A stretch of DNA of 64,000 bases from Chondrilla cf. caribensis (GCA_964020155.1 OZ026550.1:2516352-2580351), one strand, 5' to 3'; positions 1 through 15,700 are shown, numbered from the stretch's first letter. The notes: a model not told the origin generated them from the sequence alone. Translations and numbers: made by a program.

Positions 1-1
1 A

Positions 2-541
2 GGCAGTAATAACCTGAAAGTCATTAAAACCTATGATGTGACTACCAGCTTCAGTGAGTCCTGGTCCACAGAGCACGGCTTTGATGTATCCGTCACAGTG
101 GGGGCTGAATTCGAAACTGATGCTATTCTTGCCAAAGCAACAACTACCTTCGAGGCATCTGCTGGTTACTCCTTCACCTCCGGTTATGAGAAATCCAAAG
201 GTATAGACGTTACAGAGTCGTTTTCAGTGGAAACAGAGGCTTCGCCAGGAACCAAAGTGACAACACGATTCTTTAAGAGCGTAGTTCCTGTGGAGGTCAA
301 ATGGCGTGCCAATATTTTCGCTTACGGTTATGTTCGCCTAACAAATGCATTCGACCGTAATAACGTAAAATACTCTGAACAAAATATTGTCGGACTGCTT
401 ACTTATGATGAGAGGGAATTTTTTGCCTTTGGGACCCTTGACTATGGACAAAGAAAGCAGATGATTGCAAGATCTGAAACACGTGATCGGAACGGGAATC
501 TCGTACAAGTGGACAACGACACCAAAGATGTCGAGGAGTAA
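2..541 (+). CDS. Aerolysin/ETX-MTX2-like beta-pore-forming protein, 3' part
   Basis: The frame is open from base 2 to the TAA at 539-541 and has no credible ATG, so this is the 3' end of a gene continuing left of the window. The roughly 179 visible residues are rich in Ser/Thr and alternate polar and hydrophobic residues (for example TTSFSESWSTEHGFDVSV and TEASPGTKVTTRFFKSVVPV). This is the pattern of the long beta-strands and insertion hairpin in the aerolysin/epsilon-toxin fold, also found in animal natterin-like proteins. The tail (RNGNLVQVDNDTKDVEE) is acidic and probably disordered. Family members oligomerise on membranes and insert a beta-barrel. The receptor-binding half would lie outside the window. 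The assignment rests on pattern recognition; a different beta-rich secreted protein remains possible. Confidence 0.6.
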   Translation, partial: GSNNLKVIKTYDVTTSFSESWSTEHGFDVSVTVGAEFETDAILAKATTTFEASAGYSFTSGYEKSKGIDVTESFSVETEASPGTKVTTRFFKSVVPVEVKWRANIFAYGYVRLTNAFDRNNVKYSEQNIVGLLTYDEREFFAFGTLDYGQRKQMIARSETRDRNGNLVQVDNDTKDVEE

Positions 542-844
542 TAGAACAATGCAGAGAGACAGCTGCCGAATTTCAGTAATAATATGTAGTGGACTAATAT
601 GTAGTCGTAACTAGACTAAATTGCGATAATTTTCTTCAACTATTGATATTAAATTTCATTATAATAGCGTAATAGATGCTATTATAATCATCATTCATCT
701 TATCGTTTTATATTCAAAACATAATAATTATAAAATCATAGTTTAATTTCTAATTTCAATTGCAGCTGTCCATTACAATATTGCAGATTTTATAATCAAT
801 TGGTAAATGATTTTGGGTACCTATAATAGTATACGTATGGTCAC

Positions 845-1265
<421 letters not shown>

Positions 1266-2015
1266 CATGGATTCCTACCAGATGACTATGTGCACAGCTT
1301 GATGCATCTACTAGAAACAGTAGTGGATTTGGGTCCCCTGTGAAGACATTCATGCTTTCTCTTTGAAATTTTGAACAACATTGAAAAAAAAGTATTACAT
1401 GGATCACAACATATAGACCAGCAAGTATAACTTGATTTATTGCCTGATGGGGTCAAACATCAAAGGTAAATTTGATACTCACCCAAGCACGCAGGGTCAG
1501 TATCACGTAAGCGCCCAGTTTTTGCCTTAAAAGGACAATAATTGTGAGGTTTTATACAAACTACAACAATTTTGTGCATTCCAAGAAATGAATATCATTA
1601 TATATCAGTATCAGTATCAGAAATCTTATTTTCTTAACTGGGGAACCAATAGCCAACGGCTACTACAAAGGCACCCAGAACTTTAGCAATTCTAGCAATA
1701 ACACAACACAACACAGTACGCAGAGAACAGTCTAGTATAGTCTAGTGCTATGTACTCTGATATTCAGAATCAGCTATGTATCCGCGACTGAGTTCTTCAA
1801 AGTCATCGTGATCAAAATCAAAATTGAAATTGGTTTTGATACCTTGCTTTCTATATTTTCTGGTGTTTCTTCCCATACATAGCCGATTCTCAATATTGTA
1901 GGCACACAGGACTTGACTGGAGAGCAGAAAATATATTCAGAGCAGCAAATTCTCCCCGTGAATTTTCGAGAGTTAATTTGGCGATAAATGTGTTTACTTA
2001 CTACACGCCTGCCTT

Positions 2016-2080
2016 GGGAGGTATCGTATTTGCTACTCGTGCCCGGCCTCGGGTCTCGCGCAGAAAATACGATACCTCCC
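2016..2080. repeat. GC-rich hairpin in AT-rich DNA
   Basis: GGGAGGTATCGTATTTGC at 2016 pairs with its near-perfect reverse complement ending at 2080. The loop is GC-rich and about 28 bp (GCCCGGCCTCGGG). The composition differs sharply from the surroundings. It may be a MITE core or a structured RNA; nothing decides between them. Confidence 0.7.
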
Positions 2081-4025
2081 TCGTTGCGGGTAGCAACCTA
2101 TATTTCCACCATTCTTATCAATAAAAGTATGTGCCAATTGTAAAATATTTATATTTTGATTCCAAATCAATAGATTCTAAAAAAATTGAGTTTTATGCAG
2201 AAGTTACCCAATGAAACCATATGTTTAGAAGAGAGTCTGTCTAGTACAATGCTATGAATGGCTACAAAACACCAAGGTACGTATGCTATAATCATGAATG
2301 TCATAATTACATATACCATAAAGTATGTAGCTGCCATCTCTTAGATGCACAGTAAAATATAATAAATATATATTCACAGATATTATTAATGTAAAAATTC
2401 AATAAATTATAAACATGATAAAACCATTTCATGTGAAACACTTACTCATATACGTGCCTTGCATGCAAAATATGTAATAGTGCAGTTATTATTGATATTA
2501 TAATGTTTTGTAAGTACAGTCAAACAGTTCATCATGACATACACTTGCAGGATAAATTGTCCAAGGCAAACTAGGATTTTGCACTAGAAACTCACTTGAT
2601 GCCAATAACCTTTTGTTATACCAACAAATTCAATTCACCAAGCACACCGTTAAGGCACACAGTAAATGCCAAAGCACAAAGAGAATGGAACCATTCAAAA
2701 TAGGCTCTTATCATATTCCAAAGTTTGGATTTGTTTCCAAAATACTGCTGCATGAGGATCAACCAGTATCTTTGATGATTATACCAGCTAGTCCAAATGA
2801 ACAGCAGAACACTGGAGACTTCACTGGATCTTCCACACCTCAGATTACTAGAATGCAAGACCCCAAGTAAGTCCATTTGTATAAATTAACATTTTATCAA
2901 AGATCTAGAATTGACGACTCTCGCTTCGAGAAGACAACTTCGAACTCACAAGCCTCAATGTATGTTCCAGTGTGTTTCTCTACTGTCCCCCTCTTATCAT
3001 TCTGCACTCTTCACCCCTCCCTCATCCCATTACAAAACTCTCATTTTCTACATCACGATTGAATCTTACATCTGTTCGTACCTCATTTGGTAAAAATTCA
3101 TTTAGTTTCGTAGGCACGTGCACTCTGGTGCTCCCTTCCACTTTACATCTGTACAATTACAGTTCACATGTCATACCGGAGATAGTTGTGCATGAATACC
3201 TAATGTTCCATGTGAAAAGCTCACTGGATATGATTTTCATTATTACATTGCAGTTGGAATTTTGAGGGTTAAATTATTGGTAAATTATCATCGATTGATC
3301 TAGAAACTTTGAACAATTTTTGATATCATCCATGACATATCACATTGTGTTATAGTAAGTTAAACATACATAGTTATTGCAATAATTTATATTGTTGTAA
3401 GCTTATAAATACACAATAATGCATTAGCGCGCACGTTTCACAGTTAATACATCTCCTGTGAATACAATACTATTATAATTATGGTTGTGATCTGGATTAC
3501 AACCACCATGATATGTACACTGCATGAATGTGGAAGTCTGACCAATCTACATGACATAAATTTTGGAAAACTATAATAGAGGTGATATTAATAATAGTAC
3601 AATGCCATATGTACTCCAGTAAACATATCTCTCACATGTTCGCACTAACCATTGGTCCTATATACGAAGATACTGTAGTCCTACTTATGACAAACAGTAT
3701 ACTTAGTCTAATGATACTGCCTTTGCACACAGTCCATGAAAATCATACAATCATTATGAAATTTAACAATGCGGAAAAAGAATGATACAAATATAAACAT
3801 CTTGGGGGTTGCTAGCTGTTAACTCAGAGGACAACACTATACAGACTGTAGCTTTTCAGCATTTCTGATCTGTCTTCCATTGGTAAACCTATTGTACTAA
3901 AGGTGGTAATATAGCAATCATAGTAGTGGCCATTTCAAATACAGCATTATGCTGGTGCACGAGAATACACACAAACATTCACAAACATGATATGATAAGA
4001 GTTTATTGCTGTGTGAGTTTCAATG

Positions 4026-4219
4026 AGTAACAAGAATTAATGAGCGTAATCTCAGCCAATAATTCAATAAAACACAGGATATACACATAATATTATATAA
4101 TAATATATATTTATATATACATTGTCAGGATTATACAACTTAAGAACATATACGGATTGAAAGGTCCTGTGTTTTATTGAATTATTGGCTGTGATTTACA
4201 CTCATTAACACTTGTTACT
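4026..4219. mobile_element. Foldback/MITE with about 55-bp terminal inverted repeats
   Basis: The left arm at 4026-4080 (starting AGTAACAAG) is the near-exact inverse of the right arm at 4164-4219 (ending CTTGTTACT), with an AT-rich spacer. There is no coding capacity and no clear target-site duplication. Confidence 0.75.
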
Positions 4220-4289
4220 AATTCACAAACATGTACAAATGTACTAATGATATTACACACCTAAACACACATACAAACACAACACAGCA

Positions 4290-4437
<148 letters not shown>

Positions 4438-4545
4438 GCGGATCACTTGTATAGTGTATCCATACAAGGGAATTCGTTTCATAATAATATGGTGGATGAA
4501 ACGGTTTGGCGGATTAACCGGGGCGGATTAACAAATATTCACTGT
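4438..4545. mobile_element. Truncated end of a pogo-like MITE
   Basis: This segment resembles the right end of the element at 12653-13104: both contain a GTGAATTC-like stretch, ATGGTGGATGAAA or a close variant, and end AACAAATATTCACTGTAG. Only one terminus is present; the other side runs into the GT microsatellite. Confidence 0.6.
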
Positions 4546-5017
4546 AGCTCAAATGTGTAAAAAGCAGTCTCAAGACTCCACAGGACGGTGGCTGACTACT
4601 TGGCCTAATAAGAGGGCGTATGTTTATATCCACTCAATTACTTCTGGTGATTAACAAATTACGATTGATTTGAAAAAAAATTATTATCCAGTACTGCACA
4701 CACTTTCATAAGTGTGAATGTAACCTGAACACATTTCTGAAGATCTATAGCAGCAGGGAGACTGCCATTCAATCGAGTAGGCCAGCTAGATATCATCACT
4801 ACGGTGAGATTTAACATGAGCTAATCTCACAGCTTCAGTGATGGAAGTACTGTTGACTCACCATTAAAATGATCAGCTTCATAGTAATGAATACTACTGG
4901 AGCCGTCCATATCAACTACATGAACATATGTAATAGCTCATGTAAAGTAACACATAATATGTACAAGGTTATTGGGTACATCTATGGCATATAGAGGAAC
5001 AAGAGAACGTGTTGTTA

Positions 5018-5349
5018 ACTGGAAATATTGGCAGAAAGAATATTTGCGGTTTGTCAAATTTAGGGTATTGGCAGTTTTTATTTGGGCAGATGGCAAGCCC
5101 AGGTTATAATAATAAAGTATAGGTAGACATAAGGTAGCTTGTCAGAATTCCGTTCCTTTCTCTTGAAGTACCGATACACCGCCAGGATTATTCGAGCAAC
5201 ATGGACGTGTAACGCCGGGATTATGTCACTCTATTGTGACGTAATCCCCACATTTTGTACGGGTGTTATTATTCTGGCAAATATTATGTTGGAGGTAGTC
5301 AATCAAACCGCCAAACTGCCAAAATAAAATGACTGCCAATATTTCCGGT
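5018..5349. mobile_element. MITE with TA target-site duplication
   Basis: The terminal inverted repeats are ACTGGAAATATTGGCAG (left) and CTGCCAATATTTCCGGT (right), with TA on both sides (5016-5017 and 5350-5351), as for Tc1/mariner-type insertions. The inside carries more copies of the TTGGCAG/CTGCCAA motif and a hairpin near 5217-5252 (GGGATTATGTCAC pairing with GTGACGTAATCCC). No transposase is encoded. Confidence 0.75.
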
Positions 5350-5883
5350 TATACAGTATACTGTACACATACAATTTTTCTCCCTACATTCAGAGAAAAA
5401 TTCCAACAATTGGCAATGTACCCAAGATGATATGTACAATGATAAAATACATACATGTGGATAGTAGAGTACACACTCGCACAGATAAAATTATTACAGA
5501 AACAACAATTTGTTAAGTTGAAAGGCACACCAGTAATTGAGGTTCACACTAACGCGGAGAACTACATACGTGACAGCTGAGAAATCAGATTGCTTTTAAT
5601 AGAAAGCTGTTTAAGAGTCAAAGTTAGCTTTTCTTTAATGGACGGAGACTTGTTGAAGGCTACTTTTCACAGTACCCACAATCATAAGTAGTACAATACA
5701 CATTCACTATTCAATGGATAATGTCAAATATGAGATTAAAATTTGTGTGCCTTGGTCTTCCCTTTACACCCATTACCATTTTACCATTGGGGGGTCCAGG
5801 GGAAAGAATCCACAAATTCATGCACTCACTGGATTAGAACCAGTGTCCTATCAGTGTTCTAGCTAGGATTTTCTCTTAGAGCA

Positions 5884-5901
5884 GGGGGGGGGGGGGGGGG
5901 G
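5884..5901. repeat. Run of 18 G
   Basis: An uninterrupted poly-G tract, which could form a G-quadruplex or be length-variable in sequencing. Confidence 0.95.
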
Positions 5902-6848
5902 CATTCAGGCTATTTCTTTATTTCACAACTATCATCAAATTCAAATCAGACAATGTCGCGATGTGTTTGTAGTGGATAGGTCACAGACTCTTAAGTGTTT
6001 ATTAAGTGATTCTTAAGTGATTGTCTAGACTATGTCTTTGGTGATGTTATTTGTTTGCATTCATTTCGTTACCTATATCCTGTCAGTTAACTTGTGTGGC
6101 TTATGTGTGTTCTATTTAATCAAGTGTATTTTAGTTGTCAGTAATGATCAGCAATCGAGCAGAAATAATCTAGTGACCAACGGTATTTGCACGATAGTTC
6201 TGCCAAAGCGCTCCTCTTCCCGACATGTTCATGCAATCCACATACACTACAAATCTCAACGCACATGAAACTGTAGCACCAGCCATCTTGATCACACAAA
6301 CAAACAGGTGACGCAGCATGAAGTATGATGCAATGGCTAACATAGCCACATGGACGTTTTCTTTTTTTTCCTTTTAAGGCTTAAAAGTATAGCATGGTGG
6401 AGGCCATGGTATCATGTTTTAGCGAACACTGCCATCACCAAACCAGTGTATATTCCCTATATCAACCAACAGCACCAGAAATGTCAACTCAAACCGAATG
6501 CTCATAATAATTACAATTGCATTGCAGAGTTGCTAATGCAAATTGTAGTTATCATAATTCACGCGCATTTACATTGTAATTCTATCATAGTAGAATCTTA
6601 GTTTTTTATACCTCGATATTCCATATTTTAATCATATATAATTCGATCATTACGATAGTGCAATCATAGCATAATGTAAATTCATCGTAATGAAATTGCA
6701 AATGCGTCATAATAACATTATCATTGTCCGTGTTTACATGATGTTGTATCGTACATACATAAATACAGTACATAGTCACTAAAATGTAAAAACAGATACC
6801 AGCATTAATAGCAATTACACTCATGCATTCTACATGGCTTCAGCTCAC

Positions 6849-9742
6849 CACATCAAAGAGTAAACTTCTGTTGAAGTATTCCTGAGGGGAGAATGTAGCC
6901 CAGAATGTGATGAAGCTAAAGTAATGAAGAAGGGGAAGCTCCTTGAGCAAGGTGGTGAAAAATAACAACATAACATCACAACAAGCACTAAGCAATCAAC
7001 CAGTACATACAGCATATCTCAGCACACATGTATGCATACCAAGCAGATAACATACATACATGCATCATGATTTCTGGGAAAACAAAGAGAACAACAGGGA
7101 TGCACATCCTGTTAGACAATAGATTAATTTGTAGATTAGATAAAGTGGCTAATGAGGGTGTTATCACATTTGGAAGGAAGCACAGAGTACATACATGCAT
7201 GTCAATACATACACACATTATATTATTATCATTCACTTCATAACAAACATATGTAAAATTAAACCGTATGATGGAAGAATTCCTGAGAGTACCAGGTGTC
7301 AAAGGATGAATGCATCCCATGCATAGAATTGCCTAAGTATACAAATTCGATTACTGACCAGTAAAATAAAGTATTCATTGATTTAATTGAATTGATAAAA
7401 TTACATCAACCAAATGCCAGCAAGCGACTGGATCCTATACACTATGTATATAACTGCAGTGAAATAGAGTTGTTCGTCATGGAAATGAATGTTAAACAGA
7501 CAATGAGTACAATGGAATAACTACCAACTGTCAACAAGCAGCACATATAACTATTTACAAGTAAAACAGTCAAAGGTATATGCTACAGATAACAACTCAT
7601 AGTTTGGGAGATGGCACATCTGGACTCCTATGGCTATTCCTCAATGTTACTGAATTAGCCACCTCAAATCTGCTGTCGTGTGTGAAGATCATTTAGGTGG
7701 CAGTAAGGATATTTGCAACCTGGTTTGCAACCCCCATTCACAACCATGTGCCATTGAAATTGGGTGAAAGAACATATAAACCTTCCATCATTGTCGATGA
7801 GGACTGTACCATGTAATAATACACATGTATAATACATATTTGATATGGATATGTGAGTACTACACACACTAACATACACAAGTGTACTGTATGTGCCTAC
7901 AAATCCACAAACCTAATCAGTGGAAACACTGCCATTTTGGCCACCAACAGACATTCTTTCTTGGGATCTGTTCCAGCCCAGTACTTGGCTCTATATGTGA
8001 ATAAATTATGGGGACCCATTCAATCAATGCTTTGTTTAGATTATAAGGCTCACATGGGAGAGATTCTACGAAACATATAAAGTACAGGTATAGTACAAAG
8101 TATGCAAACAATAAAAAGGAAACTTATGCCGAAAATTTTGTTGGTGAGGCATACAAAAGTGAGTACATGCATCCACATCCACTTCACCCACCCACACATA
8201 TACAACACACACCTGTCACAGTTTGCAACAACGTACATGCCTATTTGGCACATACTAATCAGGAAAATAACTGTTGATGCAAGTTGCAGGGTTGTGTTTG
8301 CTGCATACATGGTCACCTGATGATGATAAAGGTAAGAGACAAGAAGTGTAGAAGTATCAACAAACAACATATACAGACAGACAACTATACAATGGCCTGA
8401 GAATTTTTCAGGGAATTTGGAGTAAAACTTGATTAGTGTGTCTTTCAAAATAGTGAACACTCTTTTCACTAAAATTGATCTAAATCTGATGTGTGTCTTA
8501 TTGCTACATATTTAATCGATAGTGAAACTATACACAAGTACTCAATTGTAATATGTACGTATGTACATTTTTCACAAATGTACAATTGGAAATACAGGTG
8601 TTTCTTTGGAAACATACAGAGAGAAATCGAATTTGTATGCAGACATACTGTGTTTACTTTTTTGCCATACACCATACAGTAGAGCACCTTCATATGTGTT
8701 TTCAATACCTTTGAGTCTGAAGAGGCAAACTGCACCAGAAGATCACTGACAAATGGTATAAATCCAACAAGAGCAAGCGACTAGGCAAGAGATGGAGGGA
8801 ATAATTAAAATTGAATATTAGCCACACCATTACTCCATCCTAGGCACCCTTACAAAGACACTTACAAATGAATTTAGTAGAGACATGATCGGACTCAATT
8901 TATTCAAAAACTGAATGAAGAAAAAAATCTTTGCATAAAATTCATTAGAAAATATGATCAAATGAAATTATTACTTTAGCAAAGGAAGACATAATACATT
9001 TGGGTGAAAGTGGGAGAGGTGTGAAATTTTAGTATGTCCATATGTACACACATACAATGTATTGTATGTGTTCCCTACCTGAAATAATGAATGATGCAGA
9101 AACCAAAACAGTCCTGAAGAAATGAACCAATTTGAAACATGGTATATAAACAACAAAGTGTACATGTTTCAATCTAGAACAAATATCTCAGTTTGTTTAA
9201 CTCTCACATATACCATATTACTTACACGTGTGGCATGATGGTCAGATTACAATGCCCATACATTATCAGGATACACAAAGGTTCACCATTATTACACAGG
9301 CCTACAATCATTATGAAATCATTGTGTGTACACATGTTCAATCTACTACTAATAATCACATGTGTAATGCACAGCAGGGTATATCGGTGGGGATCCATAT
9401 ACTGCTGACTTGAGAATTAGAAGAGCAAAGTGCATATATATATATATATATAAATTCCCTGCTATGATGATACGCAATGTTTTTTTTCTCCAATATCAGA
9501 ATTTCAAACACTTCTTCACAGCTGTGAATCATAACCTCCATTTTACTCATGAGAGAAGGGTGGTGACGTTACTGCGCAATTGACAATGAATGTGACTGAA
9601 CAACTAGGGAATTGTCTGAATAAAAATTCCACTCCGCAAATAAAAGCAAATAATTTCCACCACTATTCCCGCTAAACAATATGTAAATATGTGAGCCATG
9701 AAATAACAGCATGTACACATATAAACACACTCATATCCTTGT

Positions 9743-9777
<35 letters not shown>

Positions 9778-12700
9778 CGTAGGTACAAACACAGAGAAAG
9801 TCACAAGGTGCATACTACAACAAATATACATGAGCTCATGAATAAATTGTATACAAGTAGGTACATAAACATACCACTATATGCATATACCACACTCACT
9901 CTCAGTCAACTGCAGTCATAACTTAGTAGACGTTCAGGATATACCTACGTACCTAAAATTACATATGTAGTCACGTATGAGGAAAAGTTTCTATCTTCCG
10001 AAGCAAAGAATTCATTCAGAGCCTCCTCTGTTGTAGGGTTATATGCAGGTAGAGCTTCACTGATAGGAGAAAACACAAAGTGTGGTAGTAATGAACGACG
10101 ATCAATCCACTTATCATCCAGGCACTCACGTCAGCTCTAACACAATTAGAGTAGCAACTGTGGCAAATACTCCATCAGTGAAAACTGCAAAGGTGAATAG
10201 GACTAAGAATGTAGGGAGGTCCAATCACATACAACCAATAAGTAGTCCTTTGGTCCACAGAGCATACTTCATGTCCTTTTTCCGAAAAGGAAGACTCTAT
10301 TGGTATAGGCTAGTACACTACTGGCTGGTGGTAATATAACAACTGCATACAGTCTGATGGAGACATAATCAGCACAGCAGGAATAGTGTTAATACAACTA
10401 AATGGTGAGGTTAGTGGTAATATAACCAGTTGGTGAGGCTATAGATATAGAGGATATACGTATAATATTATAGAGGATATAGCCAGTACACTGTGGGCAA
10501 GTGGTGATATGGCAACTACAATGGAGCATAGTGGTAATACATCTGGTACAGTGGCAGCTAGTGATGTCATAGCCAGTACACTCAGGAGCTTTAGTGATTT
10601 ACCCACTTCCCCGGGGGGGGAGGTGGTGATATAGCCAGCACAGTGGAGGATGGTGGCAAAAAGGAAGGTACCTCATACATGATCCTTAGTAACGAGGATT
10701 TGCACAGGCCCAGAAAATGGACAGGTAATTCAAGGAGGTGGAGATTTAGGAATAACTTAAATTACGTAGTTGGGCGTCTTCTACAGGGTTCAAATAACCC
10801 TCACTGAAGATATTAGTCTTTGCATTGACTTCCACCTCAGTTTACAATAATTGGTGAGTTGAAATTTGCCATGCATAGATACTTTTTAATATAAGTTTAC
10901 TATTGCACTTGTGTGGAAGTCAAAATAAAATATAATATAACCCCGTCAAAATAACGATGGATTAAAAGGGTAAAAAAATAAGAAGTAAATAAGATGTAAA
11001 ATATAAATCAAGATATTCTAATTGGACCTAATAGTGAACAGGGAGAGATGTGATGAGATGCACAGAATACAGACACTCACATTCTGTTCTCTCTTTATTA
11101 GCAACGGACTTGAGAAGGTAGTTGGTATCAGGATTTAGTGATTTACCTCTGCATTCTAATGTAATCAAGGGAATAGCGACGTTTTACAGAACAAACTCAA
11201 GTAAACAATATCAGGATTCTCCTAAGAAGAAAGTAAGGGACATCGGGTACATTAATGTCTTATTATGTTCTCACTATCACTTTTTATTCTACACAACACT
11301 ACTGTTGTTGTTGTTCCAGTATATTATATATAATATTATATGTATACTAATAAGGGACATCAGGATGAGTGTACATACAAGCACACTGGTGCTATCGTGA
11401 TGCAGGCATCACATACATAGGGGAATGGTGGATTTATTGGCATCATTCATAGGAAGGCATCGTTTGGATATGTTTCACTTGTATAATTTCACCTATAGAC
11501 TTAACACTATTCTGTGAGAATGTTACAGGTATTTATCAATATCTCTTCAGATATGCGGGGTGAACACTGCATATGCGAATTTGTAGGAGAGCAATTAAAT
11601 ATGTATACTAACATAATATAAATGTATACATCCACCCAAATGAACATTCCTACGCACATATTATTATACCGAAAAGTGCGTAACGCCATACAAGAATACA
11701 TGCATAAACCAACATATCCAAGCACAAGAGTAAATACATACATATGGTAGGCATCAAAAATTATCCGTAATGTAATCCTACAGTACAATAAAACTACAGT
11801 TTAGTTACACTGTAATTACGATAAAACTATGACAGCTTTGCGAAAACAAGTGTAAAATACAGCCATTTATGGGTAAATTACGGTCGAACTACGATAGAAT
11901 TACGATAGAACTACAGTCGGACGTGGTCTAACGACGAACTAGCTACATACGTACAATAACAAAATGATCCAACTAGAACAGCTACCAGTTAGAATAGATA
12001 CTCCAGAAGAAAGAAGTAAGTCAGCGAGAACGGTTAAGGATTGGCAAAATATAATCAAATTACAGTTGAACTACGATCTAACAACAATCCAACTACAGTA
12101 GGATTACGATAGAATTACAGTCAATTTACGATCAAACTATGGTAAAATTGGAAATCGCACTACAAAATAATTACATAATGATACGACATAACTATGATTT
12201 TTTTATGCGTACTGTACATGTGTACATACAAGACAGGTAGGTACAAACAAGGGAAAACTGGAATATCAACATGTACAGTATGTGGATATACTGACATGAA
12301 GCAGTACATACATGTACCGGATGTACGTACATGTGATGAGATTATGTATATACGCATCTACATTAATACACATACCAACACACACCATTCACATACAAGA
12401 AAATATACATATGTACATATACGTACATAAGTATATACCAACACAAGCAGGTACATGCAATATCACATATGCACATACTCTGGATTCCTTGAAAGGTCAA
12501 TCTGGTCAACATGGACATGATCCCAATTGGAGCAAAGAATATCCATCCCTACATTGGATGGAGGGATATCAAAATAAGTTACAAATACCAATGAAATTGA
12601 ATTACAGAAACAACAACCTCCGGGGGATGATTGGGTGTTGGTGTTTCAACTACAGTGAATATTCGTCAATCCGTCACAATTGGTTCAGGGAATTTTTTGG

Positions 12701-15700
12701 AGTATTAGCAATATGGTGGATTATATGGATCTCCTTCAAGATGTCTCGTACCGTTTGTCATGCAATTTGTTCCGCTTTTACGAGTAACAGTCTACGAGTC
12801 TTTCCTGTTGTACTCAGACTCCTAACTCGGTAATTGCTAATCTTCTGCTTCATTTTCACGTCAACTCTAGAACACTTTGTCAATATTTTGCTCCACACCA
12901 AAACAATTTTTAGACCCTGGGCAAATTTTCTGCAACCATAACCCACACAAAAGTGCAAATTGGTATGCAGAAGAATGGTGGATGGTGAAATTGCGAGATG
13001 GCAGATTACATGAGCAGTGCTGCCATACAAGTGAATTCATTTCAGAACAATATGGCGGATGAAAAGGTCTGGTAGATTAACATGGAATTAACAAATATTC
13101 ACTGTAGTTGAAAATCTAGGGTCCTAAAATTTCAAATCACAACATGTTTTGCATGGATGGGGTTAATGAGAGATTGCAATTGAAACAATAAAGGAAGCTG
13201 CATCACAGAGGTAAGACTTCAGAAATCCAAAGCAAGGTGCAAATGTACATATGTGAGTAAAACCTTGTAAATCGGTATACACATTGTGTGGATTACACTA
13301 CAAGCAACTATGTACAACATACCACAACATAATTTATGAAGCTTAGTCCAATGGCTAGGAGAGAAGCGGCTGGTATAATGAGGATAATGAGGAACATTCC
13401 AAACTTTGCGACTTTCTACAGACAAGGATATGGACAAGAATATAGGATGATACTTTGTGCGAGATGATATCAGTTCATCATGCCATACCAAATCTGGGAG
13501 CTGTTTGATCTCTGGATGTATCATTCTCTGCTTTCTCAGTCCATACCACAGAACAATAGCCTGGAGATGACAGTACAATCTATAACTGCTACAGGTGTAT
13601 AAAACTATCAGTGACACCAGAAGAAGTTGATACTACGTATGCAGGTGAACGAAGGCGGACAACTGTGGTAGGTGTGGAAGGGGATTGACACGAGAATCAC
13701 CTTGTGTAAATGTGCACCAAACAATGCACCTCCTTCATTACCTGATTGTGTACATGTGATCACAGGCTACCCACTCACCAAGGTGATCCAGACTATAAAC
13801 ACGTTAGCAGCACCGATAGCTATCGTTCCTTGAACACCTGGGAGTCTGCCAGCAAGAGCAATCTCAAGGAGTACAAGAGAAGCAAATTGAAATAATGGTT
13901 GCATGTATGTACATGCATTTGCATAGAGTACTACTTATGGTGCAATCAGACAAAACTGAACATACAAAAACTGCAGTACTTGCTTTCTGAAAACATACAT
14001 AAAACAGATACATGTACAGATGGATAGAGGCATACCCGTTCTCTTGTTGACTCTATATACTAATCAAAACCTCAAAGTGTTATCATAAAATGTATTTGAC
14101 TGATCTTTCTATTAGAGCTTTCGAGGCAGGAATCAAATTAGTTACTACTAAGTTAATCACTATAAAAATATGTATACCTTACATGTTGCTGTATTCCGCA
14201 GGCAATTATCCACAAAAATTACATATGTCAAGTATAGTGTATAGCATTTGGACATGGAATTATTGGCTGCATAGACACCTCACTGAAAAACAAAACCCAT
14301 TAGCGTACTCAAGCCATGCCTTTTGGGCCATTTGGTCAGTATGATGTGGATCATTCCCGTGGATTATAGGAAGATAAACAATATAACTATGTGACTGGCT
14401 GCTTGTAGGTGTACTGTAGGTGTAAATTTTTAACAATCTTCAAGTTCAGTGACTCACACACCAAACGGTAATTCTCGATAGGTGAGCACAAGTACAGAAC
14501 AGGTACAGGTATGCCCGTGCTACACATATACAGATGTTGAACATTTAGGTTTAAATTTCCTGATTGGTACCATATGTTATTTATCTAGACATGTACGTAC
14601 CACAACACAGATGCGTGCAGGTAGCTACGGTAAAACTCACTGTGAATGGTAAAAAACTGCTAAACAGGAGACAGAACTAGAGAACATGGGAGTGGAAAGA
14701 GAAAAGTGTATCACCAACAAAAGTGTATGTGTATCAGAATGAATCGCTTGGAAACTAACCAAATTCAGCCAAATGACAAAATTGTCGATTTTATCAACAA
14801 CACGGAATACCCTGCAATTGCAAAAGACAGAATTTAACAAATGAGAACTCATATAACAATTGAATTGGGAAACCAAAGTACGTAGTAGGGGTCACAGGAT
14901 TTCCCAGTACCATAGCATTCGGCAATACATTGGCATCATAGTCGAATTAGCAGACCAAAGTACACTGATCAAACTGCCTAAACATACATAACTTTGTGTT
15001 TGTGTTGTGAAACCTTAAAATCACAACCTTGACTCGAAACATACGTACGTAGTAGTACACTTACACTCCTTCAATAGGAAACTTTCGTGTAAATTCCAGG
15101 GAATGTAGGAAATACATGCATATTATGTGCAGACACAACTGCATGGATGGATTCCTCAATAGGATACAGTGGAACCAGATAGAAAGACGAACTCTATGAA
15201 GAGACCACCTGGCCCAACTGACTATTATTGGAGTAACCACTATGTAATCCCAACTACAATGAAGCACCTCTGTACAAAGACAGCCTGTCTACAGAGGCCA
15301 ACTTTTAATGGTCCCTTGAATGGTCTTTATAGACAGATTTCGTAGTACAATGTATAGGGTAGATATGTTCATGTAAAACACAATCAATGTAACGAGTGTA
15401 AACATTCACCTATGCATGGACATGCACATCTTGTGACTATACTAGGCATACGCATTCAACTAGGATGCTTTTCATTTGTGATTGTTGGTGTAACACTGAC
15501 ATTTTGACCTCATGCAGCTCGCAGTGTGAACACACACTGTACATATACAGCACGTTGATGTCTGCATATTTCACACAAATATACAGGATGAGTATCATTC
15601 ACTGAGTACCAAGAGTACCTGTACATACAACAGTGTTGGTCAACTATCCAATAATTGCATTACTCCTGATAATTGGGAATTTCGCATCACATCCAGCATG

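Noticed and set aside
2613..2870. Open frame on both strands ending beside GTAAGT
   Set aside because: No acceptor, no partner exon and no recognisable product; kept only as a remark in the gap description.
4438..13110. The two AATATTCACTGTAG sites as conserved regulatory elements
   Set aside because: They are termini of the same pogo-like repeat family.
15061..15267. Minus-strand frame of 68 codons as another TMEM175 exon
   Set aside because: It lacks matching splice sites and family motifs; exons on either side already join in phase without it.
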